Origin: Lachnospiraceae bacterium A4
Lineage (GTDB): Bacteria > Bacillota > Clostridia > Lachnospirales > Lachnospiraceae
DNA length: 64,000 nt
Assembly (NCBI GenBank): GCA_000403215.2
Contig: KE159563.1
Span: 183,026 to 247,025, forward strand
Reading direction: 5' to 3'
Part shown: piece after piece, positions 55,324 through 64,000 of the stretch
Numbering within the stretch: the first letter of the stretch is position 1
Layout of the letters: each line of letters opens with the position of its first letter
Translations under genes and position numbers: made by a program
Notes under the pieces: generated by a model
The model's input: the letters and a program-made list of their open reading frames with translations, nothing else
Told to the model about the DNA's origin: nothing
Database searches by the model: none

Positions 55324-57030
55324 ATGAAATTAAAAGGAAAAATTCTAGCGCTGTCACTTGTACCAGTCCTCGTGCTGGGCATCACCATGTTCCTAGTCGC
55401 TGCTGACCGGATTGCAAACGGCATCTACGATGCAGCCTGCAACGGTATGCAGGCGACGACATTCGCCGTGCGCGACATCTTTGAAGAAGGAAAAAATGGC
55501 GCCTACCATATAGATGAACAAGGAATGCTCTGGAAAGGTGACACCCTCAACATCTCACAGGCGACAAACATCGTGGACCATATCAAGGAAAGTTCTGGCA
55601 TTGATGTCACAATCTTCTGGGGCGATACCAGAATCCTTACCTCAATCGTCGATGAACGCGGCAACCGCCAGATCAACACCAAAGCTTCCGCGGAGGTGGC
55701 AGAACGCGTCCTCCAGAACGGTGAGACTTATCATGACAGAAACATCGAAATTCTCGGTCAGCGCTACATTGTCTCCTACACACCGCTCTATCAGGAAAAT
55801 TCCAGTGAAATCATAGGCATGATTTTTCTTGGCACGCCACAGCAGACAGTTTCCGTCATTATCAACAAAATTCGGGGACAATTTCTGCTTATCATTCTTT
55901 GTATGCTCGTTTTGGTGACGGTCACTGCCTATATTCTCATCAGCCGGATTGTGACTGCCCTCAAAAAGAACATGGAACTCCTCGACAGTATTGCCAGCGG
56001 AAACCTTCAGATCAAAGTCCAGCCAAAACTCATAAAGCGCAGAGACGAGATCGGTGATCTGGCAAGAAATATCTTAAAGCTAACCGATGCACTGTGCAGC
56101 ATCGTGTTCAATATCCGCGTCAAAAGCGAAGCGCTCAGCGAAGATACAAACGAGATTGAACGAATATCTGACAATGTCTATCAGGTTATGAAGGAGGTCA
56201 ACAATGCCACGCAGGAGATGGGCACTAGCTGCACCACACAGGCAGAGGACGCCAATCAAGCAAGCACAAACGTAGCTTGCATGGGGGATATGATCATTGA
56301 AAACACTACCCAGATCACACAACTGTATGAGATCTCCGGAACCATGAAAACCGGCGCTACCGCAGCATTAGAGCAGGTTGCAGAGCTCAATAAGGTCATG
56401 CACAGTGTGAGGGAATCCATCTCCTTCCTGTCCGAACAGACCAGCCTGACCAATGAATCAGTTGCAAAAATCAGCTCAACAACAGAGCTGATCACCGCAA
56501 TCGCCTCACAGACAAACCTGCTTTCCTTAAATGCGAGCATCGAGGCAGCCCGCGCGGGGGAACACGGCAGAGGCTTTTCCGTCGTCGCATCCGAGATCCA
56601 GCAGCTCTCTGAGCAGTCCAACCGCGCCGCGGGGGAGATTCAGAATATGATCTCGAATCTAAACACCAACGCCACGCACACACTCGACCGCGTGAAAGCC
56701 GTACAGCATATTATCGAAAAACAAGAAGAAAACATCCAGAAAACCAGTGAGATCTTCCACGAGGTCTGCAATCACATCGATCAGTCCGCCTCCGGCATGG
56801 ACGCGATGATGGCAAATTCAGAAAAGCTCGAAGATATCCGAACCGAGACTGTGACCGTTGTACAAGACTCTGCCTCACTCTCCGAAGAAAATTCTGCAAG
56901 CATTCAGGAGATGATGGCATCCATCGAAAATATTTATCACGAGCTTGGCGACATTTCAGACAAGACCAAAACATTGAACATACTCTCAAAAGAAATGACA
57001 GCAAGTGTTGATGTTTTTCATATCTCTTAA
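55324..57030 (+). CDS. Methyl-accepting chemotaxis protein with single Cache domain
   Basis: The start at 55324 (MKLKGKILALSLVPVLVLGI) follows GGAGGATATC; the upstream in-frame ATG adds 31 improbable residues. The 568 residues have TM1 at 7-27, an extracellular sCache domain (IDVTIFWGDTRILTS; YIVSYTPLYQENSSEIIGMI), TM2 at about 188-210, HAMP and the signalling domain ([20 protein letters not shown]). Third chemoreceptor in the window. Confidence 0.92.
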   Translation: MKLKGKILALSLVPVLVLGITMFLVAADRIANGIYDAACNGMQATTFAVRDIFEEGKNGAYHIDEQGMLWKGDTLNISQATNIVDHIKESSGIDVTIFWGDTRILTSIVDERGNRQINTKASAEVAERVLQNGETYHDRNIEILGQRYIVSYTPLYQENSSEIIGMIFLGTPQQTVSVIINKIRGQFLLIILCMLVLVTVTAYILISRIVTALKKNMELLDSIASGNLQIKVQPKLIKRRDEIGDLARNILKLTDALCSIVFNIRVKSEALSEDTNEIERISDNVYQVMKEVNNATQEMGTSCTTQAEDANQASTNVACMGDMIIENTTQITQLYEISGTMKTGATAALEQVAELNKVMHSVRESISFLSEQTSLTNESVAKISSTTELITAIASQTNLLSLNASIEAARAGEHGRGFSVVASEIQQLSEQSNRAAGEIQNMISNLNTNATHTLDRVKAVQHIIEKQEENIQKTSEIFHEVCNHIDQSASGMDAMMANSEKLEDIRTETVTVVQDSASLSEENSASIQEMMASIENIYHELGDISDKTKTLNILSKEMTASVDVFHIS

Positions 57031-57140
57031 TCAGGCAGGGAATACTTCCCAAAGGCGCTGGATTCCCCCATCCGCGCACAAAAATGAGCAGGTCTATGAC
57101 ATGTTTTACATAATGTGCAAAGGGGTATGCCTTAAACTGG

Positions 57141-58850
57141 CTACCCCCCATTACCAATCAGACACTCCTTACCTTTAAAAGCAAACCCATACTTTCTGAT
57201 GTTCTCTGGTGCAAATCCATCCGCAATAAGCTTTGCCTCATAGAATTTTTCTTCAATCTGATTCAGAGCATTTTCGACTGTTTTTGCAAGGTCTTTTTCT
57301 TTCAAAGGCTTGTGCACTTTAAACTCTATGATATAGGCACAGTCCTTTTCCCTGTCTTTTGGAATAAGCATGATATCATAACGCCCAAATCCGCTTTCTC
57401 TGTTCGAAGTAATCTGAAACCTTCCATCAAGTTCCACCATCAACCCTAATACAAACCCATGATAAAACCTCTCTGGCGCATCATCATCTGACACATTTTT
57501 CGCAATATCAAAACTTGAAAAACTATGCAATGCAATCTTATTCATAAATTCATTCATCGCGTCCACATCATTGATAAGTAATGCCTTAATAAAATTATTA
57601 TATGCCGTCTCTGTACTTCCTCCAAACCAACCTTTCACCATATCTTCAAACATACTTGACACTTCCATATTTGTGAGTGACAGCGTATATACTTTCTTTT
57701 TGCGCTCCCCAACACGCTCAAGCTTTACGACCTTTAAGTACCCCGTTGCAAGCAGTAAGCTCCAGACTGCGCCTGTACTTCCGTCCAACTGATTAAACAC
57801 AATCTGTTCATTTAACTCTGTAGTCAGTGTCCTGCCTGCAAGCAAGTCCTCCATTGCACTTTTGACCGCGACATTTCCCTGTCGTATCAGGGAATTTACA
57901 AGCCCGTTTCCGCTTGTGTCTGCCCAATAAGTGTCATATTCACCGCCATTATCAATAAATGACACAATTGACCAAGGATTGTAAATGTCTGAATATGAAC
58001 CAAAGGTAAAACCGTCATACCATGCCTTTACACCCTGTTTTTCCTCACCAAACCCTGTATCATCAAGTGCCTTAAACACTTCTTCCTCTGTAAACCCAAA
58101 CGATGTGGCATATTGGCTGGAAGTTGTGGTTATGACTTTCAGATTATTCAGGTCTGAAAAGATGCTCTCCTTTGAAATTCTTGTGATGCCTGTAATCAGA
58201 CCACGGCAAAGGTAAGGATTTGTCTTAAATGTGCTGTTAAAAAACCCCCTGAAAAACTCAACCGCCTCATTCCAGTACCCCGACAGCCATGCCTCCTGCA
58301 TTGGCGTATCATATTCATCGAGGATAATAATAACGTCTTTGCCATAATAACGCTGCATAAAATTCGCCATTGAGTGAATTGAGCCTGCTATTACAGCCCC
58401 CCTCATTTGCGGACATATACTTTCATAATAATCTCTCTCATTTTTACTTAATAAATTTCCCTCAAGCAGATAACTATTCTGTTCATACAATTCAGCAATA
58501 ACCTTAGAGATTTTATACTCCATGTCCTCATATTTTGTCGCCTTAATATTGGCAAAACTAAGAAAAATCACAGGAAATGAGCCTTGTAACTGCCTGTACT
58601 TTTCCTCACTCCAAATGGAAAGCCCCTCAAATAAATCTCCTCTGTCTTGATACCGACAGGAGAAAAAGCACTCAAGCATACTCATATTCAAAGTCTTGCC
58701 AAATCTGCGCGGACGTGTAATCAGCATAACATCTGTACCACTATCCCACCACTCCCTAATAAAATCTGTCTTATCAATATAAAAGGCTTTCTGCTCCCTT
58801 ATTCTGTCAAACCGCTGTACCCCTACATTTACCAAAATCTTACCTTCCAT
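57141..58850 (-). CDS. AAA ATPase with C-terminal PD-(D/E)XK nuclease-like domain (copy 2)
   Basis: The 569 residues parallel copy 1 at 33513: ITRPRRFGKTLNMSMLECFF, IIILDEYDTPMQEAWLSGYW, GLITGITRISKESIFSDLNN and C-terminal GRYDIMLIPKDREKDCAYIIEFKV. The two are clearly paralogous but diverged. No partner gene is conserved between the two sites, which argues for independent action. Function unknown. Confidence 0.87.
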   Translation of the reverse strand: MEGKILVNVGVQRFDRIREQKAFYIDKTDFIREWWDSGTDVMLITRPRRFGKTLNMSMLECFFSCRYQDRGDLFEGLSIWSEEKYRQLQGSFPVIFLSFANIKATKYEDMEYKISKVIAELYEQNSYLLEGNLLSKNERDYYESICPQMRGAVIAGSIHSMANFMQRYYGKDVIIILDEYDTPMQEAWLSGYWNEAVEFFRGFFNSTFKTNPYLCRGLITGITRISKESIFSDLNNLKVITTTSSQYATSFGFTEEEVFKALDDTGFGEEKQGVKAWYDGFTFGSYSDIYNPWSIVSFIDNGGEYDTYWADTSGNGLVNSLIRQGNVAVKSAMEDLLAGRTLTTELNEQIVFNQLDGSTGAVWSLLLATGYLKVVKLERVGERKKKVYTLSLTNMEVSSMFEDMVKGWFGGSTETAYNNFIKALLINDVDAMNEFMNKIALHSFSSFDIAKNVSDDDAPERFYHGFVLGLMVELDGRFQITSNRESGFGRYDIMLIPKDREKDCAYIIEFKVHKPLKEKDLAKTVENALNQIEEKFYEAKLIADGFAPENIRKYGFAFKGKECLIGNGG

Positions 58851-59095
58851 AATTACACCCCCCAGTAAGCAAACTTAACCTACTAACAGTATACACGACA
58901 TACCTCTTTTTCACAACACAAACATACTATCAATATAAACACATGTTCCTCATAAGAAGCAAGAACTGTCTGAATATTTCTACACCGTTTTTGTCGAGCC
59001 TGCTCTGTATCCACAAAATGATATGGTTCATATTCACCACACGCAGACAGATGGTTGATCATTACCAGTTGGATATAAAATGTGTACAAACATAC

Positions 59096-59133
59096 AAAAA
59101 AGCTTACATTAACCATTGAAAGCTAATGTAAGC
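59096..59133 (-). terminator. Terminator of the rpmE-prfA gene group
   Basis: GCTTACATTA/TAATGTAAGC perfect 10-bp stem followed by T6 on the minus strand, 8 bp after the prfA stop. The rest of 58851-59095 shows no supported gene. Confidence 0.85.
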
Positions 59134-59140
59134 CATTCTA

Positions 59141-60217
59141 TCAATTCTGGTTCATTCTCGCCAGTTTCGCCGCCTGATCAGCGGCAATACACGCGTCAAT
59201 AATCTCCTGAATATCCCCGTTCATCACTTTATCCAACTTATAAATCGTCAAATTAATGCGGTGATCTGTCACGCGCCCCTGCGGGAAATTGTACGTCCGA
59301 ATCTTTTCAGAGCGGTCGCCTGTGCCAATCTGGCTCCTGCGCATCTCCGCCTCCGCGTCGTGGCGCTGCTGCTGCTCGATATCATACAGCTTCGCCTTCA
59401 ACAAGGCAAACGCCTTCGCCTTGTTCTGCAGCTGCGACTTCTCTGTCTGGCTGTATACCACGATTCCTGTCGGATAGTGTGTCAAACGCACCGCCGAGTC
59501 TGTCGTGTTGACACACTGTCCGCCATTTCCTGACGCACGCATCACGTCAATGCGGATATCCTTGTCCTCGATCACGATGTCAATATCGTCGTCAACCTCC
59601 GGCATCACTGCCACGCTGATTGTGGAGGTATGAATCCGCCCGCCGGATTCCGTCTCCGGCACACGCTGCACGCGGTGTACGCCCGACTCATATTTCATGA
59701 CAGAATATGCGCCCTGCCCCGATATCATAAAGGTGACGCTCTTCATACCGCCGATGCCAATCTCCTCACACTCCACCAGCTCCACCTTCCAGCGTCTGCC
59801 CTCCGCAAAGTGCACATACATACGGTAAATTTCCGCCGCAAAGAGTGCCGCCTCATCGCCGCCCGCGCCTGCACGGATTTCCACAATGACATTCTTGTCA
59901 TCATTTGGGTCTTTGGGCAAGAGCAGTATCTTCATCTGCGTCTCAAGTTCCTCAATACGCTTCTTGGCATCACTCAGCTCCTCCTTGAGCATCTCCTTCA
60001 TTTCCTCGTCATTCTCCGAATCGAGCAGTGACAATGAATCCTCTACGGTCTCATTACATTTCTTATATTCCTTGTATGCCTCCACAAGCGGCGTCAAATC
60101 ACTCTGTTCCTTCATCAGCGCACGAAAGCGCTTCTGATCCTCTGTGACCGTCGGCTCATTAAGCTCGTTTAAAATTTCCTCAAAACGATGGAGTAAATCT
60201 TCCAGTTTATCAAACAT
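59141..60217 (-). CDS. prfA: Peptide chain release factor 1
   Basis: RF1 recognises UAA and UAG and releases the peptide. The 358 residues carry the catalytic GGQ in [24 protein letters not shown] domain [15 protein letters not shown], and the C-terminal RGSYNFPQGR-like segment ([16 protein letters not shown]). The glutamine of GGQ is the substrate of PrmC, encoded just upstream. Length is normal. Confidence 0.97.
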   Translation of the reverse strand: MFDKLEDLLHRFEEILNELNEPTVTEDQKRFRALMKEQSDLTPLVEAYKEYKKCNETVEDSLSLLDSENDEEMKEMLKEELSDAKKRIEELETQMKILLLPKDPNDDKNVIVEIRAGAGGDEAALFAAEIYRMYVHFAEGRRWKVELVECEEIGIGGMKSVTFMISGQGAYSVMKYESGVHRVQRVPETESGGRIHTSTISVAVMPEVDDDIDIVIEDKDIRIDVMRASGNGGQCVNTTDSAVRLTHYPTGIVVYSQTEKSQLQNKAKAFALLKAKLYDIEQQQRHDAEAEMRRSQIGTGDRSEKIRTYNFPQGRVTDHRINLTIYKLDKVMNGDIQEIIDACIAADQAAKLARMNQN

Positions 60218-60237
60218 ATAAATCCTCCTGTCTTATT

Positions 60238-61125
60238 TTATCTTATATAATGATTCGTTTCGACTGAACCACTCTTTATTCCATAGACGACCCTGTCCAG
60301 CCCTGCATAGTCCTGCAAGACCTTCACTTCGGCAAAGCCAGCCTCCTGCATGAGCTCAACCACTGCCTCGCCCTGCCCACAGCCGATTTCAAACAACAGC
60401 ACTGCCCCTCTGCGCAGATGTGCGGGCGCCTGTGCAGCAATCCTTCTGTAGAACTGCAAACCATCCTCCCCGCCGTCAAGCGCGCCAAATGGCTCATGTT
60501 CGCGCACCTCAGGCATCAGTGTGTCAATCACCGCAGTCTCAATGTAGGGCGGGTTGGACACAATCATGTCAAAAAGCCTGTCCGATGTACGCTCTGACAC
60601 AAAATCCGCCAGCGGCTCAAACAGATCTCCCGCCAAGAATACTGCATCAATATTAAGTCTCTGTGCATTTTCCTGCGCCTTCTCTAGCGCCTCCGCTGAG
60701 ATGTCAATGCCGATACCCTCACACTCGTTACTGTATTTCAGCAGACTCAGCAGGATACAGCCAGAGCCAGTGCAGAGATCTAATATGCGCATTCCGTCGC
60801 CCAGATGACGCATCGCCTCCTCCACAAGAAGCTCTGTGTCCTGTCGCGGAATCAGCACATGTTTATTCACCTGAAAGGAAAGCCCCATAAACTCCTGTTC
60901 ACCTGTGATATGCTGCAAGGGAAGTCTCGATGCTCTTTTTTCAATGACCTGCTTGTAAAACAGTTCTTCCATACTACTCCGCTCGCGGTCAGCATACAAG
61001 ATTAATTCATTCCTGTCAGAGTGGCAGACATACTCAAGCAGCAGTCGTGCGTCCAGTGCAGCCTCCGCTATTCCTGCCTCTGCCAGCCTGCATTTTCCGT
61101 ACTCATAGCACTCTCTGTACGTCAT
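60238..61125 (-). CDS. prmC: Release factor glutamine methyltransferase PrmC
   Basis: The 295 residues have the HemK N-terminal helical domain and a SAM-binding domain (MRILDLCTGSGCILLSLLKY) with the catalytic NPPY (MIVSNPPYIE). It methylates the GGQ glutamine of RF1/RF2. It overlaps yqhQ by ATGA and is followed by prfA, the classic arrangement. Confidence 0.95.
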   Translation of the reverse strand: MTYRECYEYGKCRLAEAGIAEAALDARLLLEYVCHSDRNELILYADRERSSMEELFYKQVIEKRASRLPLQHITGEQEFMGLSFQVNKHVLIPRQDTELLVEEAMRHLGDGMRILDLCTGSGCILLSLLKYSNECEGIGIDISAEALEKAQENAQRLNIDAVFLAGDLFEPLADFVSERTSDRLFDMIVSNPPYIETAVIDTLMPEVREHEPFGALDGGEDGLQFYRRIAAQAPAHLRRGAVLLFEIGCGQGEAVVELMQEAGFAEVKVLQDYAGLDRVVYGIKSGSVETNHYIR

Positions 61126-62090
61126 AACTCCTCTTCCTCAAAAGCCTCGTTTGTATAGCCAAACGTTTCAATCAGATACGCTTTCCAGTCAAACACTGCC
61201 TCCACAGAAGCGATGGCAACCTTGACCATCTCCTCGTCCGGCTCCTTGGTCGTGAGGCGCTGCATCCACATGCCCGGCGCTGATAATATGCGGATTAAAA
61301 TGTTATCGCACCTTCCCGCAAGTCTGATCAGCTCATAGGAAATCCCCGCAATCACAGGGACTAGCAAAAGTCTCAACACCAGCTTCAGCGCCATGTTGTC
61401 CACCCGGATAAAAAAGAACACAATCACGCTGACAAGCACGACGAACAGCAAAAAACTGGTGCCGCAGCGCTTGTGCTGTCTGGAGCTGCGCATGACATCT
61501 TTGACATTGAGCGGCCGCCCGCGCTCGATGCAGTTGATACATTTATGTTCCGCACCATGATACATATACAGACGGCGGATATCCTTCATCAGTGAGATCG
61601 CAACAATGTATCCCACAAAGATTAAAATGCGGAATACGCCTTCAAGTATCGCGACAAGGCTGGCATTTCTGATATATTTTCCCAACAGATCAGACAGCCA
61701 GAAGGGCAGCAGCATGAAAAGTGCGACTGCAATGATGACCGAAAGCACCACTGTTATGCCCATCATAATATCCTCCGACTTACTCCCCGATGCCTTTTTC
61801 GCGGTATCCTGTGCGGCGGCTTCCTCGTCCTCATAAAAGGACGCTGAGTGCATTGTCACCCTCATACCGAGTATCAGGGAATCAATAAAGGCAAAAACGC
61901 CCCGTATTAATGGAAGTTTTACAAATGCCTTGTCTGCGCAGACTCCTTTATATTCCTCAACCTGTATGTCTATTTCTCCATCCGGCTTGCGCACTGCCAC
62001 CGCGTATTTTGATTGATTTTTCATCATCACGCCTTCTAAGACAGCCTGTCCGCCTATGCCGGAATACTGTGTTTGTCTCTTCTTTGCCAT
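61122..62090 (-). CDS. yqhQ: DUF1385 membrane protein YqhQ
   Basis: The 322 residues start with the conserved GIGGQAVLEGVMMKNQSKYA and contain five or so membrane helices and EHKCINCIERG, hallmarks of DUF1385. Function is unproven. In clostridia it sits between rpmE and prmC, as here. Confidence 0.92.
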   Translation of the reverse strand: MAKKRQTQYSGIGGQAVLEGVMMKNQSKYAVAVRKPDGEIDIQVEEYKGVCADKAFVKLPLIRGVFAFIDSLILGMRVTMHSASFYEDEEAAAQDTAKKASGSKSEDIMMGITVVLSVIIAVALFMLLPFWLSDLLGKYIRNASLVAILEGVFRILIFVGYIVAISLMKDIRRLYMYHGAEHKCINCIERGRPLNVKDVMRSSRQHKRCGTSFLLFVVLVSVIVFFFIRVDNMALKLVLRLLLVPVIAGISYELIRLAGRCDNILIRILSAPGMWMQRLTTKEPDEEMVKVAIASVEAVFDWKAYLIETFGYTNEAFEEEEL

Positions 62091-62133
62091 AGCATTCCCC
62101 TTTAAAATAATATATACAAGTGTGCATAATAAG

Positions 62134-62164
62134 AAAGGTTGAGATAGTCTTTACCTCAACCTTT
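62134..62164 (-). terminator. Terminator after rpmE
   Basis: AAAGGTTGAG/CTCAACCTTT perfect 10-bp stem between rpmE and yqhQ; the U-rich tail on the minus strand is short, so read-through is likely. Confidence 0.65.
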
Positions 62165-62173
62165 TTGTGCTAC

Positions 62174-62389
62174 TTATTTGCTTTCTACGCCGTACTTCCT
62201 ATTGAACTTATCAATACGTCCACGAGCTGCCGCAGTCTTCTGCTGTCCTGTGTAGAATGAATGGCATTTTGAACAAACTTCCACGTGGATTTCAGGCTTT
62301 GTAGACCCTGTCACAAATGTGTTGCCGCAGTTGCAGGTAACAGTTGCCTGATGGTAATTTGGATGGATTCCTTCTCTCATTGTTTTCAC
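62174..62389 (-). CDS. rpmE: 50S ribosomal protein L31
   Basis: The 71 residues begin [20 protein letters not shown] after a short lead and include [12 protein letters not shown]. The paired cysteines (CNCG and CSKC) mark the zinc-binding L31 form. Normal length. The start may be the second methionine. Confidence 0.97.
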   Translation of the reverse strand: MKTMREGIHPNYHQATVTCNCGNTFVTGSTKPEIHVEVCSKCHSFYTGQQKTAAARGRIDKFNRKYGVESK

Positions 62390-62429
62390 CTCTCTATAGT
62401 TAATTCAATTTTCATTTTAACTTATCTTT

Positions 62430-62470
62430 ATAAACAGCTTTTTTAGTATAGCACAACTTTTTAAGATGCG
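62430..62470 (-). promoter_or_regulatory. Probable rpmE promoter
   Basis: On the minus strand TTGCGC, a 17-bp spacer and TATACT within the AT-rich 290-bp gap upstream of rpmE. Nothing else recognisable lies between 62400 and 62680. Confidence 0.55.
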
Positions 62471-62683
62471 CAAGTATTTTCTATATAAATTTCAGGGTTG
62501 TTTCACGAAGGCTTCCAAACGACATCATTTATTATGAACTTGCTGTCAGTCTGTTCGGAATCTGGACATCCTGCCGCCTTCACAGCTTTTTTTCTTTTCA
62601 GTTGTCCACATCTGAAAAAATGCGCAAAACATCCCCTCTATCTTATTTACACTTTTTTTCAAATCCTATATACTTATTTTATA

Positions 62684-64000
62684 TCAATAAAAACTCTCAA
62701 TTCCGCTGAAGACATATTTCTTTCTCAAAAGAAGGTCATCGCTGAAATCATCCATGGCTTCTGTCATGATCTCCGCACAGTCACCATACAGTATGGCTAT
62801 CCGCAGGATGTTATAGGCAAACTTCCTGATCAGCGCCAGATTGTGCTTTGATTTCTTTGCCGGTGACCTGTCTTCACGGAATGCATCATCCAGTACATGG
62901 TGCAGACGGTTCTCAACCGCCCAGTGTTCCCTTTTTATCCTCCCCATTTCTTCTGCTGTCAGTTCCATGTCCGAGATCATCCCTGTTTCCTGGATATCTT
63001 TCCCTGTCTCTTCATCCTGGACCGGTTTCGGCCTCCGCCTTGAACCTTTTTCCAGAAAAGTTTTTATATCCGGCGTAATGTCGTTTCCCTGCCCGTCCCT
63101 TTCTACTGGTATCCGTATCTGCCTGGCTAATCCCACTGTTTTTACAAAGGGCCATTCTTTCTGCGTCTTTGTCAGGAGGCTGCATTCCCGGCATACGCTG
63201 TACCACCGGTATTCCTGTCTGTCACGGTTCCTCTCCTTCCGGCTGATTTCTTCATATTTCTCCTGCATCCCGGGATATCTTGGTCTGTAGTTCTCGTCCT
63301 CCTTCGTTCTTTTATGGTCTTCTGACATTTCCCCGAAATATTTTACGATCTCCTCATAAGACTGCGGTTGGTTCTTTTTGACCATCAGTACAAAATGCCC
63401 CTCCTGGGACAGGATCTGTTCCATGATCTGCGTCTGGGTTCCCACCGCGTCTGCCGTGACGACGCTTCCCTTGATATCCAACAGTTTCAACAACTCCGGT
63501 ATCGCTTTGATCTCACAGTCCTTATTCTTTATGGGCATCTGCGCTGCCACCAGCCCCGTTGCCGCATCCACCGCATTCAGAATCATCGGTGCCCGGAAAT
63601 TCTTCACTTTCTCCATTCCAGCCCGCAGTGCCTTCCCGTCAACCGCAAGGTGGATCCCTTTCGTATCCATGATTTCCCCGATCCATTCCATGAATTCCAG
63701 CGCAAACAGTTCCTCATCGATCCCTGACAGGAGACGGCATGCTGTGGATGGGGAGGCGATGCCATTCTTTAATGGAAGATATTCCCTCAATTCTTCCAAA
63801 TGCTTTTTACACCATTTCAGGCTCCGGCGTATGGTCGTCCTCCCCGCCAGGAAACCGGCCACCAGGCATACCAGCACTTCCGCATGGTCATGTTTTGTTT
63901 CCCTGCCACACCTGGGGTCCGGCACCGCCCTCATATATTCCACAAGCGGCTTTGTCCGGAATCCGTTTTCAGCACATGGAAAGGTCCACTCCCGTTTTTC
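62684..64000 (-). mobile_element. ISAs1-family transposase, 5' end at or beyond window edge
   Basis: The frame includes LVEYMRAVPDPRCGRETKH, GIHLAVDGKALRAGMEKVKN (first aspartate), VVTADAVGTQTQIMEQIL and KREHWAVENRLHHVLDDAF, the DDE motifs of ISAs1 (H-repeat) transposases. An ATG lies at 63943, but the frame stays open to 64000 with plausible residues (FPCAENGFRTKPLVE), so the true start may be outside. C-terminus intact at 62684. Confidence 0.9.

Noticed and set aside
58883-59116. A 77-codon minus-strand frame before the prfA terminator
   Set aside because: No ribosome binding site, biased composition, overlaps the prfA terminator, and no recognisable similarity.

Overview
The window looks like an accessory-rich chromosomal stretch of a gut Clostridia, most likely a Lachnospiraceae member. 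This is inferred from gene content (guaA, rpmE-yqhQ-prmC-prfA, perR-rubrerythrin, BlaI/BlaR pair, DUF3021-LytTR pair, several chemoreceptors, BspA-type surface protein), moderate GC, AGGAGG ribosome binding sites and the mobile elements present. No rRNA, tRNA or CRISPR array was seen.

1-9.2 kb is an insertion-sequence and toxin zone: a cut transposase, an IS200-type tnpA with a hairpin cluster, a candidate immunity gene, an RHS toxin gene whose 5' part is replaced by an IS110 remnant, a Phd antitoxin with a broken Doc toxin, a histidine phosphatase and an intact IS110. 9.3-27.1 kb holds two related integrative mobilizable elements in tandem, each with accessory mob protein, relaxase, AAA ATPase, MobC-like protein, tyrosine integrase, Xis-like protein and a divergent XRE regulator. 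The left copy is decayed; the right copy is intact and abuts the 3' end of guaA. Between them lies cargo: a reverse transcriptase operon, yjdF with its riboswitch, a GNAT, a membrane protein and a TfoX-like protein.

The most important observation is upstream of the reverse transcriptase (start 17250, minus strand). The noncoding leader holds a 135-nt unit (17361-17495) bounded by the direct repeat AATACG. Joining its end to its start creates TTGACA-17 bp-TATAAT, followed by AGGAGG and an ATG, in a frame with no stop anywhere in the 45-codon unit. These are the hallmarks of a DRT2-type defence system, in which rolling-circle reverse transcription of a noncoding RNA builds a concatemeric gene encoding an endless repeat protein (Neo). 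Two further genes, a zinc-ribbon protein and a 262-residue unknown, follow the reverse transcriptase in the same orientation.

27.1-43.2 kb is mostly chromosomal: guaA, a Cache chemoreceptor, a broken FMN-binding protein, marR-MATE, an AAA/PD-(D/E)XK protein, a zinc-binding (CZB) chemoreceptor, rubrerythrin-perR, a MerR/TipAS regulator, a K+ channel with a RyR domain, and a BlaI repressor with an unusual BlaR-like protease carrying RCC1-like repeats. 43.7-55 kb contains an AT-rich ABC exporter, an IS630, a 5'-truncated BspA-like protein, and a lytTR gene split by nested insertions including an IS1182-family element. 55.2-62.4 kb returns to chromosomal genes (Cache chemoreceptor, second AAA/PD-(D/E)XK protein, prfA-prmC-yqhQ-rpmE), and an ISAs1-family transposase runs to the right edge.
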